This document shows positions 34,061 to 47,223 of a stretch of DNA of 64,000 bases, piece after piece. The position numbers and the translations under genes were made by a program. The DNA lies in assembly GCA_018340375.1 (NCBI GenBank), contig JAFFJZ010000012.1, positions 7,440,001 through 7,504,000 on the forward strand, in the 5' to 3' direction. Below the pieces are notes generated by a model. That model did not search any database. It was not told where the DNA came from and saw nothing but the letters and a program-made list of their open reading frames with translations. Position 1 is the stretch's first letter. Every line of letters starts with the position of its first letter. This DNA comes from Gonatopus flavifemur. Its lineage: Eukaryota > Arthropoda > Insecta > Hymenoptera > Dryinidae.

Positions 34061-34734
34061 ATGTGGTGTCTCTTCCGTAATGTCATTCAAGTCGAACTGG
34101 AAGGAGATTTGTACAGATAAACTGAACAAAAATTTTTTTTCTCAAGCAAAAGTGAGGAGATAAAACAGAGATTTGTAGAGTAATGCAGAAATATGCAGAG
34201 AAGTATTTAATGTAATATGGAGATTTGGCGAGTTTTGTACGAATTTTGTGGAGGAATTCATAAAATATTACGAAGATTGGAAGAATTATGTATAATTTTG
34301 CAGAGTAATGCAGCAATTTGTAGAGTAATATTTATGGTTAAAAACTCTGCAAATTTCTCAAAGCGTCCGAAATCTGACAGTTATGTAGAAAAATCTGAAG
34401 AGTTTTGAAGAATTTTGAAGTGAAATATTTTTATTGGGGGACTGGGTTTACGAATTGAAAAGAAAAACTTGAATCTAATTTACAAATTCTCAGAACACAT
34501 AAAGTCTCTATGTATAGCATAGTTGCAACACGATCCATCATCAAACTAGAAAGAATGATTACCTTTAACCCTTTGCGGCTCACATTTTCCCACGAAAACT
34601 TGGATAAGACTACAACGGACATTCACACATCCCTGTTATATGTATACATACAATGTTTTATGAACATCCCGAAACATTTTTAGAACAGTCCAATGTTTCA
34701 GAAGACATTCCAAGGATGTCGATAGTACCCAGAC

Positions 34735-35449
34735 AGGACTGAGACGTTCTTCGGACGTTCAGAAAACGTGCTTGGTCACAAGAAGAACGTTCAAAAAATG
34801 TTCCAGGACGTTTCAAAAATGTCGCATAGACATTCCAGGGATGTACAAATGTCCGGTATACTCTTATTTAGGTTTCCATGGAACGTTTATGAAACAAGTT
34901 GCATGAGAATTTGTTGAAGATCAAACTCGTGCCAAATCTTTTAATATTCTCCATTTCGAGGAGATGCAAATGAACTGCGGTGAAGCCTGTATCGGTAGAT
35001 TTGATAAACCACATTTGCATCTCTTTAATACATTGCAGATAGTGAAATTTTGTGTCGCGTCAATTTTGAGGTTATGTGAATCTTAATATATTGGCTTAAT
35101 TCTTGATAACTTACATTCTGCCAATAGTTTTGAACTTCAGGAAAGGAATCTTTCCAAATATTCAATACAAAACATATTTTTATGGTTGTTTAGTACTTTT
35201 TTCCCTAGTAAGACTACAAATATACATTTGTATAGATTAGAGAAAAATACTTGATTTTCATATAACGTCTCGAAAACGTTCTGAAAACGTACCATAGCAT
35301 GTGTAAACAATGTCCCCAAAACGTGCTCCCCAACACATTGAATGAATGTTCCTAAGACGTTTGGAAAATATGCTTTTGGAAACCAACATCTGTGGGACTT
35401 GGAACACGTTTTTAAAACGTTTTGAGAACCCTCGGTGCTGTTTGGGTAC
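34735..35449. mobile_element. 715-bp MITE, GTACCCARACAG ends
   Basis: Left GTACCCAGACAGGACTGAG and right ctcggtgctgtttgggtac are inverse. The arms are rich in acgttc / gaacgt and aaacgt / acgttt motifs (gaacgttcagaaaacg type). Nested in the piggyBac-type element. Confidence 0.75.
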
Positions 35450-35857
35450 TTCCTGTTACTGTATGAGTTAGATCAGCCGTTATGAATTTCAGAAATCTGA
35501 CGTCAATTTTGTAATTAACGACCCCAAAAGCCCTTGTTCCATGATTTTCAATAGAACTCGGTAAGATTTTAAATTTTTGGTCACCATTTTGGATCCGCCA
35601 TCCTAAATTTTTAAAATTTGAGGTTAGATTCTCGTAATCAGCGACTCCGGAAAACTCCTGTATAATGTTTTTCGTGAAGAAATACTCAGAAATTTCTTGA
35701 ATAATGGATTTTTGTCACAAAAAAGTTCGTGCTTTTGCATTTGTTTATTGACACCCGTAAGAAACTTTTCCTTGTTCATGTCCATAATCCTGCCAAATTT
35801 CCATCTTATTTTCCATGTTTTGAGGGAAAAATGGGGAAAAGGATAAGGAAATTTGGC

Positions 35858-36279
35858 CAGTGATGCCAGAAATTCCAGCTTTCGCCAACTTTTGCCCCCT
35901 CCATCAAGACATTTTGCCTCTACACAATCAAATTTCTTTTGTCGGCGGCTTCATTGTGTGCGTGGAATTTATATACAGATGGGGCAAAACTTGCCCTGTG
36001 CGAAAAAACCAATAGAAACCGATAGGCGAAATCCTAATGGAATCAATGATATCCTATGCGTTTCTGTGCGGTTATTGTCACAGGACCCAAGGGTTTCTAT
36101 GAGATTCTAAGTGGAATCTGATGTTCCATGGGTTTCTATCAGCATGATCGGCAAAACCTGATTAATTCTGATAGGAATAAAATAGCTTATCGGTTTCTAT
36201 GCGGTTATTGTCACAGTACCTATGGGAATCCATGGGAATCTATGGGACTTTTCGGACAGGGTGGTTTCTGGCATCACTG
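35858..36279. mobile_element. 422-bp hAT MITE with exact 8-bp duplication
   Basis: Ends CAGTGATGCCAGAAA and tttctggcatcactg are inverse. AATTTGGC lies on each side (35850-35857 and 36280-36287). The CAGTG end and 8-base duplication define a hAT element. The interior has repeated gaatc / gattcc and tgtcacag motifs. Confidence 0.9.
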
Positions 36280-36862
36280 AATTTGGCATAGACGAGGGAA
36301 ACTTTGCTACGGGCACAAATAAATTAACAAACGAATCTATAGTTTTGTGCATGAATTTTGATCCTGTAATATTCCATGATCATAAAATCACAAAAAACAT
36401 CGGTCAAATCGAGATCAAACTATTTCAAAATCGCAAAAACCAGTTCATTAAACGGTAATATCACATGATGTCACTGTACCGCAAAGGGTTAAGTGCATCG
36501 AGAGAAATCAATAATCAAAAATGATTGGTTCTTCCATTAGACGGGGGATTTACTCGACATAACAGTTTGATATACTTCTCATGAGATCACAAATTGATGA
36601 GACAACACAGTAATTTTCCTTACTACGAAGTTTGAAAATTAAAACCAGTGAGAATTCATGTTGTAAACGGTAATTTTTGATGACACCATTTGGAAAACAA
36701 AAACTCTCAGTTAGTGAGATCGATACAAATTGAAAACCATAACATTTTCATGGATGTTGCCCGACACTGGTGACGATAGAAGTTTGTTTTCAGGTACGAT
36801 AACGTTATGAAATTACTTGCATTCCCCATCAATTTGTAATCACATATAAAGTATATCCCTCG

Positions 36863-37580
36863 CCATACAGGAAACCCCGATAATGTAAACACAGCCAATA
36901 ATTGGCCCATGTATGGCTACCATTGAATGACCAACAATGGATTCATATCATTGGCACAAATGTGGCCCACCACTGGCTGATAAGAAAGGTCAGCAATGAA
37001 AACAGCCGATAATCAGCCGATGTACGGCTATCAGGGTTGGGTTTATCACGTGATTTTTCAATTTCTTACGTATCATACTTGGTTTCTGACACGTAATATA
37101 TGTGAGATACTTGAACCCTCCTGTCCCCCCAAAGGCAAGGGGTTGATTTTATGGGTAAGATACTCGGTTTCTTACGTGTCGTAAACTATGTAAAATACTT
37201 CGAAGTATATTACGCGCCATATAAAAAGTGTTCACACTTAACCACTCATTTGAACTAATACTGAACCAATTATTCTGGAACGCACTCATATCACCATTGG
37301 ATATCATTATTATTATTATGCCCCAGTAATCTGCCATTGATGGCTGACATTCGAACATTATCCCGAAATTGATGGCCCTAAATCGGGATCATTTAGCCCC
37401 ATTACTGGGCCAATCAATAATTTCATACATGGCCCATTACTTATTGCCATTACTGGACCCACGTTATCATCCAGCAATTAACTATTGATGAGTCATTAAT
37501 GGGCGCCATTAACGGGCGAAGAACGCCGTTTGTGGTCCAGTAACGTGCCATTATTGGGCTAATTGATGAACCCTGTATGG
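36863..37580. mobile_element. 718-bp element, CCATACAGG ends, internal ATTGGCCC motifs
   Basis: Left gccatacaggaaaccccg pairs with right aaccctgtatggg. Many cattggcc / ggcccatt / gggccaat motifs are spread through it in both orientations. No ORF. Confidence 0.6.
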
Positions 37581-37675
37581 GGATCGTTCACTGACAAAAA
37601 TCAGTAATTTTCAATGATAAACTTCTCCTAGTGTAGGTCCAACTATCTACGATACTGATAAACTCGTCATTTTCA

Positions 37676-37933
37676 GTGAGGTCCAAAGTCGTCGAGGTCG
37701 TCGTTTATCAAAATCCAAGTCGTCGGCAGCAGCAATTATTGCATCCACTCATATCATCCCGACAATATGTCGTTGTTTTGAGGAGTCGAAGAAGAGAAAA
37801 GGAAGCAAACGGTTCGGATGCTTCCATGGTCGAAGGTGTTGCCCCTGGCATATACTTACGTCTCTCAATCAACATCGCCCAAAATTACTTCATCGTGCGA
37901 ATTGCTTCATTGTGAGATGTATCAAGGGATATT
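37676..37933 (+). CDS. possible exon, unidentified
   Basis: An acceptor-like tract (aactcgtcattttcag) ends at about 37676. After it two overlapping frames stay open for about 80 codons. One frame is basic and Cys-rich (CRCFEESKKRKGSKRFGCFHG), the other reads as an ordinary 79-aa ORF. GC content and codon pattern differ from the AT-rich surroundings. No family recognised and no matching upstream exon; it may be non-coding or chance. Confidence 0.2.
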
Positions 37934-37939
37934 AGGAAA

Positions 37940-40900
37940 CCTACTTAGCATTTATCTTGTTGTATCTCCCAACAGGGAACCGGAACGAGGGAATTCTATA
38001 TTTTTTATTCCTTGATACTTCTCTATCTTCGATAGACTGTAATTGAAATGATTCAATTGAACTGCGATTCGCGTCTCGTTAGGAGGACAAAAATTAATAC
38101 AGATTTGTTTTGTTGCAAAACCCAAAACCCGATGGAGTTTTTGTGAGACGAAAGAGAGAGAGAGAGAGAGAGAAAGAAAGCGAGTAAAACTCTTTTATCG
38201 TGGAAGTCATGGTTCTTTTTAAAGACTTGGAAATTAGTTCTTCGTCACTCCATTCGAATTTCCGATTTATCGACCCAAATTTATGAATCTTAAATCAAAA
38301 TTACAAATCTATTCGCACTTTTTATTCGTCACGTTCTTTCAAAGCACTCATCCTCTGTTAACTGTGAAATGTAAGCTACATTTTTCGAATTGGATTTCGA
38401 TCTATAATGCCTCGTGTATTATACTTGATGTCGATGTCATTAGTACTGTTCAAGTAAGACACAAATAAAACAGACAATAATTGAGCGCGAACGAGTGCTG
38501 TTCTAGGGATAACTTGGTTTTTTTCATTATTATTATTCAATCGATATTGGGATTCTAATTGAGAAGAGGGAGCTCTTGTATAGAATAATACGGATTAAAA
38601 CTTGGCCTGAATTACCTTTATTAGTAGAGACAATCTTTCATTTGTCATGATATTTTTTTCTTTTATCAAAAACTGTTCCAAGTCGCTTGGCCTATTTATG
38701 AAGTGTAAGATTTCAAGATGGTTCTCATAAAATAACGGATACAAAGTCATATATGTATATATATATATGTATGTGTATCGTTCAAATGTGAAAGGTGGAC
38801 AAATTTTTGAAAAGACTTGAAAAATTTTTGAAAGTTCTTTGCTAGAACGTCTCAAAACTTGATGGACAATACATCGAATATCATTTTCGTTTTCTCTAAA
38901 CAAATATCTGGACCCTTCGAGTCACGGTATGTCCTGTATGAAATATTTTTTCCATATTTCTCACCACAACGTTCCTTTATCTATTTATTCAGTTCTACTC
39001 ATGAAGCTTTGAAAGAAACTAATGAAATAGAGTTTGAATGATCGCACAAATTACAAAGTCATTTGAAAATTCGTTTTTATGCAGTTTGTTTGAAAGTAAC
39101 GTAAATAATTCATGAATTTGTTGAGACGAATAATATAAATTATACATTAATGCATAATGTGAACTAATGCATCGATACATCAAACGTTTCCAAGGATTCA
39201 GTTGATTTTTTCTCGATATTACCTCTGGGACCTGATTCTCTAACCGATTACAATTTTCATTCGGTCTTGTGAAATACTTAGAATAGATTCCAGTTGACGA
39301 TCCTTCCCATTCAAAAATTAGTTAGAAATTCTTTCAATTCACCACACGTTAACACATCAGCGCCTTGTACGGTGATTCGGTGATGAAGGAAATCTCATTT
39401 TCTTCTCATTTTCTTGAACATATGCTGCCTTAAGTATTACGTACCTTGTGTGTAACGTATTTCAATCATCGAGTAATAAAAATAAGAGAAATATAATTAT
39501 GCGTACAGAATACAATATAACTTTTTATAAAATTTTCAATTGGAATATATTTTGCTCTATCAAAGATGTTGTATTATAGACTTCTGCTTAATTCGTTTAG
39601 ATAGTAGGTACAAATTTTTCTACTAATCGGTGTTCAGTGGTACCAAAAGAAATTAGTAAGCCGTGTTATACACGCATACTGGCACAAAAGAGTTACGTTA
39701 AATAAATTCTACAAGGATATTACTTGTCATCATCGTTTACCTAGTGAAATTTGAATAACATCAATGTAATACCCATGCAGATCTCAAGTAAATTCCAATC
39801 TGATGTATGGAATGCTTGATTTTGAATAAACAATTCTGCTTTTGCGGGAGACAAGATTTGGAATACTTGACGGATGTACGTAGAGTATTTTCATACGTAA
39901 CGAATATTCTACGAAGGTTCATAGGATATCTTTGTACAAAAGAACATCCCGTGCATATCCACAAAGTATTCCAAATGTCCCCATCGAAAATCATCGCGTA
40001 TTGAACGTTAGGATAATTTTATGCTTTGATAAAGTCACAGCACAAATTTTTATGCTTTTTTCATACTATTGAAAATACAGTCGATCAAATCGATCAAAGA
40101 TTGTCATCCGATATGTGTGTCATCATCTATAAGTAGAAACATCATGAACACGAAAAAAATGTATTTTAAATTGAAATTAAATATCGTACGAAACAAGCGG
40201 AAACGATTGTAAGAACAAATTTCCAAGTGTGTTAAAAATGTCATTCGTGAAATTATGAATGCATAAAAACGTTTAAACGTTTACGGGATATCCCAAAATG
40301 ATTGATGCAATTGAAAAGTAGGATGTGACGGTGATATGAAGTTGATGGTTGAATTGGTCTGAATCGATTCGAACAAATCGTGTAACAAAAACTGTGTCAA
40401 ATTTTGAATATGGAAACATCTAGCGCTAACATGTTGTATAAATATTGTATGACTATCCTGTAAAGATTCGTAAAATATTACTATAAGACTATTTCAAACG
40501 CTATATTCCGAAAGCGTTTGATGTAGATATTTTATGCTATCAGAATGTGTTGCATTCGATGCAGGGAATCGAACAGAGTGAATCCATCGACAAGAGAACA
40601 TTTTTGCGTATTCTGTTTCGAACCACAGGTACATTGCACGAAACACGATCGAAAGGTTCAAGGAGCGAAGCTGGACGAGAACGAATTGCAAGGTAAAAGT
40701 TTGATATTGCAAACAATCAGTGGAAATAAAAAGATACGAGAACAGGAGTTCATAATAAAAACAACGGTACGGATATCTGAAAAAAGAGAAATATACATGG
40801 AGACTGTTTGTATTTTTTATTGAATTCCATATCGTAATTCTGGATGTAACTGACTAATAATCCATTCAACCTATATCAAAATTCTTTAGAGTTTTTTATA

Positions 40901-43900
40901 TGAATATAAAAATATTTTTGTTTATTTCTCTCTAGTTCGTTATTTCAAATAACATATCGAGAAAATAAGGTGACGCTTTTTCCCAGACTTGGAACAGGGT
41001 TTGAAATCACCTGCGTATCATTATGTGCATTTTCGAGAATTTTTATCCAGAGTAATACGCATAGTATTACGCACAGTATAGTATCAGACCTGTCTTTTTT
41101 GATCGAGTTAGATCAAAAATCAGAGTTTTGATCGTTAGAATCGAGTAGATCGACAAATTCTAATTATCTTGAAAAATTCGAATAGCTCAACAGTATCGAG
41201 CAGTGGAAAATAATTAACTCGACTGGAAGATACTCGAATACTTCATGTACTTGCACACATCTGTCTAAAAGATGTTTTCAAAAAATGAAAACTGTCTTAA
41301 GACATCTTCAATATATGAATTCTTATCCGGGACGTTTGCTTTTACAGAATTTCAAAGTATACGCAACGAAGCAGACTGTTGATTTTTAAAAAACAATTAT
41401 ATTCTCACTGATGATTTAAAAATTTGGCGGGCATGGAGAATCTTGACTCAAGACCACCATTATAACAATTGACAGAATTGTACATTACAGATAATTTACC
41501 AAATATTTTGGAAATTCATCGTTGTTATTTCCAAGACTATTCAAAGATTTTTACAGTTTTCATCATTACATTTATCCATTATGGGATATTCCGTTTGCGG
41601 GTGAACAAGCGACGTACATGCATATTTGTAAATAATTTTAACTTATATGTATAGGGTTCAAAAACACCATTAGGTATTGGGTAAAATTTGGAACTCAATG
41701 ACTTCTTTTGGTTTTTTCAAACGCCTTCGATAAGAGCTGGAATCAACCATATACGATTTTATACGACGTGATATCATTTTGAATCTTCTCAAAACGTGCT
41801 ATTCAATTCCTATGAAGGTTTTTCCCTCATTTTTCTTCCTTTAATGAAATTTATTTGGTTTATTTAACCGTTCAAAAACTTCTCTAACCGCAGCAGAGGG
41901 ATGCAACTGCATTTTGTAGAATCTAAATGACCCACAGTTAAAATCAACCGCGAAACGATGCATATGGTGGCACAGCAATCGTTGTAATCACAACATGTAC
42001 AGCCTTGTTTATTTTATAGATACATTAAATGCAGTTTCTTCCCTCTGAATCGCAATGTCAATTTTACTAAAACAATCGAACAAACATCAATCCAAATCTA
42101 ATAAAATCTTTTTTACTTTCTCCGGCATTATTTTCATTTCTAATAGTTTTTAAATTTTATTTTTAACATTATATTTCTTTTTTCTTTACAGTTCAATGTC
42201 TGGTGATTATCGCGCGTATAAAGAAATGAGCGGAGGAGAATTTCATTGTTCAAGAAAGAAGTTGTGTTATTGGGAAGTGATCATTGAATTCATATAATTT
42301 TTTGCTTTCAAATTTTGAAAATCTTAAACCACCCTCTCCCCGTCTCTTATCAAAGTCAAATTGTTTAGAGTGCCTCTTGAGCGTGATAAAGTTGCTACGT
42401 TTCTTCGAAAAAAAGTATAAAACAAAGTAATATCGCTTGCAAACAAATTAATCGACCATGAAAAAGGTAGAGGATTTGATTATAAAAAAAAAAAAACCAA
42501 ACAATTGAAAGCTGCAGCAATAATATATTATTAATATATAAGTGATACGTGGGATACGTTAGTATTGAGAAAAAATCTATACAATCTCAATTGCAAAGTC
42601 ATTCGTTTCTTGAGAATCCGGTGCTCAATTGGTACCGTTGTACATGTATACAATATTATTGAAGAGGAAAACAAAAATAAATATACACATTTAAATGAAT
42701 ACTTATAGTTAGGTGCACTGTCGTTTGTCAGTCATTCATAAAGTAAATAAATCAATAACGTGTGCATGGCACTCATGTGTACGTGCGCCTACGCGAGTGT
42801 ATACGTGTCAATAATATTTTAGTATGCGTATACATACGCATGTACTCGTGGTTCATTGAAACACGAGATCGTACACAATCTCTGCGTGTCGTATGTATCT
42901 ATGTACGTATGCGTGTATACGTCTGTGTATGTATGCGTGTGAGCGTGGTTCTATGAAGAAAGGGAGGAAGGAAGGAAGGAAGAAGAGAGAAAAGCGTTAA
43001 ATGTTGATGTTTTGTTAAAGTATATTAACGTTGAGGTAAATATATTTCAAAATACCATAAGTTATGAGAAAAAAATAATTTTAACTTATTATGTTTTAAT
43101 ATCAAATCATTGAGCATTGTTATTATTATATTCATCGTTGTCACCAACATCATCGTCATCATTATTATTAATATTGTAATATCATCGTCATTCTCATCAT
43201 CATTATCATCGTCATCGTCGAAACAGAAATCACCAAAGCGTAAACAAAGTTGTACAGAATAAAACAAACCAAAAGAAATAACAGTGAATGAAAATTGTAA
43301 TAACTATTTAGCTTAGGTAGTCATACATATGGTCTATGGAAATCACTATCATAAAAATATATACACACATATATGATGTACTACCAAAGGTAAAGTTAAA
43401 CGTATTTTACGAATCAAATGTAATTCAATCACGCCATGTGTCAAGTTTCATATGTATTTGTCAACGGACGACCGAGTTCAAAACATTCATCTCGTTTATT
43501 AAGAACCGTCAATTTGTAAAATTAAATTAGTTTATATTCCAAAAATAAGTGATCGATTTTATTATCGAATCATGACGTGTGTAAAAAAAAAATTATGCCA
43601 TTTCAATATCGATGGACTAGAATATATCGTTATAGATTCCTTTTCAAAACGATAATCGCGGCAGTACCGAGCGCAGCAAGAGCAACTTTATAACCGACAA
43701 GAAAGTTTTTGATTGGTCGAATAGTTGCTATTGCTTCACTCGAAGGAGTTATCGAAAGTATTCAGGGTGCGTGAGATACCGAGATTTGATATTGAAATCT
43801 AAAACCTGTATCGAACGAGAGGATATAACCCTGTAAAGAAATGGAATCTCGTCAATTGTGAGCTGTATATTATTGTTCATGCGTAAATGCTTTATCGTGG

Positions 43901-44900
43901 ACTTGACAAAATCTGCCGAGAGTCGTTATCGAGAGGTAAAGGAAAAAAGAAAGGGAAAAAGAGTGTAAGTGCAATTGTAAGTGCATAGCGATGCGCTCCG
44001 CATATGATTCAGGATAGACTTGAGAACTCTTGATAACTACTGGTTTCAAGACGTTACTCGGAACGACAGAATTTGTACAGAGAAAAATATCCATCATGTT
44101 TCCTAGCACGTTGAGAATACTCCACCATCATGGAATTCTTCACTCTTCTCCAAATGACTTCATTTGTACAGTACAAAAGATTTATATCATTTGATCATAG
44201 AAAGAGAGGGAGAGAGTGTTTTATGATTTTGGAAAAGTATTTGTAAGTGAATAATTCAGTGAGGCGAATAAATCCTCAACGAGCTAGCGTTTTTCTCAGT
44301 ATGATATCCTCTCACATCTGAACAAAAGAACGTTCAGGGATTGAGATTGATTCTTCGCAACATTCAAATGATAAAAATAAAAAAAAATAGGTTTTTTTCA
44401 AATCTTATATAAACTTTAAATTTTATATACCGTGTGATGTACTCACATAAAAATTTCAGTTACAAATTTATCTGTGAAATAGTACTGTTGTTGTCAAGAG
44501 TACACTCTCTATGTGGAAACCTTAATCCAAGTTGAAAAACTTCGATAAAATGATCTTAGAAACACGTATATAATATATATCTAATGAACAAATAAAAAAT
44601 TTCTCCATTCGGCAAATATACGTAATACTTTATAATCCTCTCTTGTTCATTATCTGTGATAAATGACTAAACAATTACAATGGCGTGCATTTTGTTGTTG
44701 ACAGTGAAATATAACGTTATATTTAAGGTTCCGTACACTGTTGAAGGATTGAGAATCTAGAATGAATTCTTTAACAAAAGATTGTACGCTGGAATATAAC
44801 AGAAAACATCCTCTAGTAATCTAAGTCACCTTTTGTCTATATTTTTCTCATTCACACTTTTGATGTTCTCCTTTGATTCAAAACCACGGAATAAGATACA
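37940..44900. other. long repeat-poor unique interval without a supported gene
   Basis: Unlike its neighbours this stretch shows no inverted-repeat elements. It holds GA (about 38152-38180), TA/TG (38750-38780, 42780-42950), GGAA (42960-42985) and CAT/ATC (43120-43225) simple repeats. Several AATAAA signals occur on the + strand (for example near 43258 and 44266) and there is a strong splice acceptor at 42191. That mix resembles a long 3' UTR or non-coding RNA region. ORFs are all under 95 codons and have no recognisable family. Confidence 0.4.
42160..42191 (+). promoter_or_regulatory. strong 3' splice-site-like sequence
   Basis: ttatatttcttttttctttacag has an uninterrupted pyrimidine tract and AG at 42190-42191, the best acceptor in the unique interval. 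The next frame SMSGDYRAYKEMSGGEFHCS stays open for 34 codons to TAA near 42296. If joined in the phase used by the Syx1A anchors it would add only four residues before a stop. No matching donor can be assigned. Confidence 0.3.
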
Positions 44901-44978
44901 AGGAGTCCACTTTTCATCAAGTAGAATTGAAATTGATCAATGTACGAATTAATCCTAAACTGTTGTGCTGTTTGGGTA

Positions 44979-46319
44979 TACAGGGTGAACCATTCCAGTT
45001 GATAGACAGGATTCTAAGGGGGAAGTATAATGCTGACCTTGAAAAATCCCTCAGAGGTCATTTTGAAGGTCATTTAGGGGTCAAGATAGTTTTTTTGAAT
45101 TGGACCCCCATGTTTTCACCATGATATTTGAAAGCTGGTTTCAAACCCTTCACAGAACACTGGTCATGGACCCTGGACCCTCTTCCGCCCATTGGGGTGC
45201 AAGTTATGGACCGTCTAAGTCATTGATGATCGTGCGCGCAGCCTGGGGCTATCGAGAGCGAGAGTGCGTGGATAAGTGTGATGATTCCAATAGAGAGACA
45301 AAGATTAGTGATGACCCGGACCCTTCGGTGAATTATCTGGAAGCCCAAAGGATTTTTGTGTCTGTTCAAATGCGCATCTCAATCAAAGTTTCGAGGTATG
45401 GTCAATATTCTCAATGTTTCAAATAACCCTTCAATAAATTTTGAGAGTCGATATTCATTCATAACCCTGATTGAATCCAATGGAATAATTCAAAGGATTT
45501 CAAATGCAATAGTATATCGTCATAAACCGAACACATAACTGCCACTCATGATGAGCAGAGATTCGATGTTTCCGTTTGTTTATGGATTCTTGTTCGTCGC
45601 TCTCCACCGACGATTGTGACTGAGTTGTAATTGCGATTCGAGTTAATTTCATTGGGAAGGAAAACAAAAACATAAACAAACGGGAACACCGAGTCAGTTG
45701 TTCCGTGGCAGTTATGTGTTCGGTTTATTACGATTCACTATTGCATTTGAAATTCCTTGAATTATGTTATTTGATTCAATCAGGGTTATGGATGAGGATC
45801 TACTCTCAACATTTGTTGCAGGGTTGCTTGAAACATTGAAAGTATTGACCATTCCACTAAACGTTGATGGAGATGCGCACTCGAACGGACACAAACATCC
45901 TTCGAGCTTCCAGATAATTCACCGAGGGGTCCGGGATACCACTAATCTTTGTCTCTCTACTGGAATCATCACGCCTATCCACGCACTTACGCTCTCGGTA
46001 GCCCCAGTCCACGCGCGTGGTCGTCAATGACTTCGACGGTCCATAACTCGCACTCCAATGGGCGGAAAGGGGTCCATGACCAGTGTTTCGTAAAGGATTT
46101 GAAACCAGCTCTTACAAATCATGGTAACAAAAATGGGGGTCCGGTTAAAAAAAACCATCCTGATTCCTGAGTGACCTTCAAAAGGACCTCTGAGGCATTT
46201 TCCAAGGTCAACACCGTACTTCCCCCTGTAATCCTAAATTTTTTATTGGAAACATTTTCCACTATCTCTACTAGTTTCCGAGATATTCGACTACATCACT
46301 TGAAATGGTCCACCCTGTA
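44979..46319. mobile_element. 1.34-kb foldback element, TACAGGGTG ends, TA target
   Basis: Left TACAGGGTGAACCATTCC and right gaaatggtccaccctgta are inverse and bordered by TA on both sides. The arms are complementary nearly throughout: left blocks such as actggtcatggaccc and gaattatctggaagc recur inverted at 45900-46100. The central spacer is only about 150 bases (45550-45700). ORFs of 60-108 codons in both arms are mirror shadows. TA target and CAGGG ends suggest a mariner-like or related element. Confidence 0.85.
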
Positions 46320-46328
46320 TATACATAA

Positions 46329-46438
46329 ACCCATACAGCACACCAGTTCAGAAAGGATTCATTAAGAGGTCAACTGGGATTTAAAGAATTCATCACGAAT
46401 TCTCAAGAATTCTTTTTGAACTCTTGTGCTGTGTGGGT
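46329..46438. mobile_element. 110-bp MITE, ACCCATACAGCAC ends
   Basis: Left ACCCATACAGCACACCAGTTC pairs with right gaactcttgtgctgtgtgggt, with gaattc repeats inside. It directly adjoins the 1.34-kb foldback; family as at 32891. A further left end (TACCCAAACAACACAGCAC) starts near 46456 without a clear partner. Confidence 0.65.
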
Positions 46439-46969
46439 ATGTATGGATATTAATTATACCCAAACAACACAGCACTTCCTGATGTTATTATGAAGAATCT
46501 TTCATGAATTCTTATAGTTCCCAAAGTATTCATTACTGTAGGATTGATCCTACAAGAGATTGCACTGTTTGTATCTCAATTCGTGTTCAAACCCTTGATA
46601 ATTCCTATCAGTCACGGTGTACGATACCCAACCAACCATGGATTGGTTCCAATCATTAGTCAATTTGATTGATTCCAATGACATTTGCTAATAATCGATC
46701 AATTATTTAGGAATTATGTAGGATCTTTAGGCGCAGTGTTCCGATATTTGCCGAGGTGGGAAATCCCAGCTTGGTCACGTGATTACATTTCGCACTATGT
46801 GAGCGCTTTTGTCGGCGAGCGGTTCACCGATTAGAGTGTTCACATGCAGAGTTGGGTAATGACGTGTCATTGGAGCGTTTGTTACATTTATTACGCGAGG
46901 ATGATACGTATATATCAATACATAAATTACATTTATTACGTGAGAAGACCCCGAAAGAGGGACTTGTTA

Positions 46970-47092
46970 TGGTCTGTCTACATAGACAGAAAAAACGGAA
47001 AACGTAAACGTAAACGTAAACGGCTGCGCACAACTCATATACTGTTTCTGCACATCCGTTCTTACGTTTACGTTGGTTATGTAGACAGACCA
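46970..47092. mobile_element. 123-bp MITE, TGGTCTGTCTACATA ends, TTA duplication
   Basis: Ends TGGTCTGTCTACATA and tatgtagacagacca are inverse, with TTA on both sides. The interior has gtaaacgtaaacg against cgtttacgt around ggctgcgcac. Partial relatives lie at 6640-6862 and 18760-18925. Confidence 0.8.
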
Positions 47093-47223
47093 TTACACGG
47101 TATGATACGTAACATTCCCTACGTATTAATACGTCAATTTCATACCTACCCAACCCTGCTCACATGTGTCCGTGCGAAATGCAGTCACGTGACCAAGCTG
47201 CAATTTCCCAGCTTGGCGAATAT

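Larger units (their letters stand above)
33040..34445. mobile_element. 1.4-kb foldback element, CCCCAATAAAAATATTTC ends
   Basis: Left gaccccaataaaaatatttc and right gaaatatttttattggggg are exact inverses, continued by cttcaaaac / gttttgaag. Subterminal zones hold many tctctgc / gcagaga motifs in opposite orientation. The centre contains a three-copy tandem repeat and a tRNA-like stretch. Confidence 0.75.
34569..36488. mobile_element. 1.9-kb piggyBac-type element, TTAA duplication, CCCTTTGCGG ends
   Basis: TTAA at 34565-34568 and 36489-36492 flank exact 10-base inverses CCCTTTGCGG / CCGCAAAGGG. TTAA targets with CCCTTTG-type ends are characteristic of piggyBac-like elements. No transposase remains. 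Two other elements have inserted inside it: a CCCAGACAG family member at 34735-35449 and a hAT MITE at 35858-36279. Confidence 0.8.

Noticed and set aside
42192..42296. Fourth alternative Syx1A last exon
   Set aside because: The acceptor is strong, but in the phase used by the anchors it gives only four residues and no membrane helix; kept only as a splice-site note.
43120..43225. Asp-rich protein on the - strand (DDDDDNDDEND)
   Set aside because: Translation of a CAT/ATC simple repeat.
45100..46170. ORFs of 60-108 codons in the 44979-46319 region
   Set aside because: Each occurs in both arms of the palindrome as an inverted copy, so they are symmetry artefacts.
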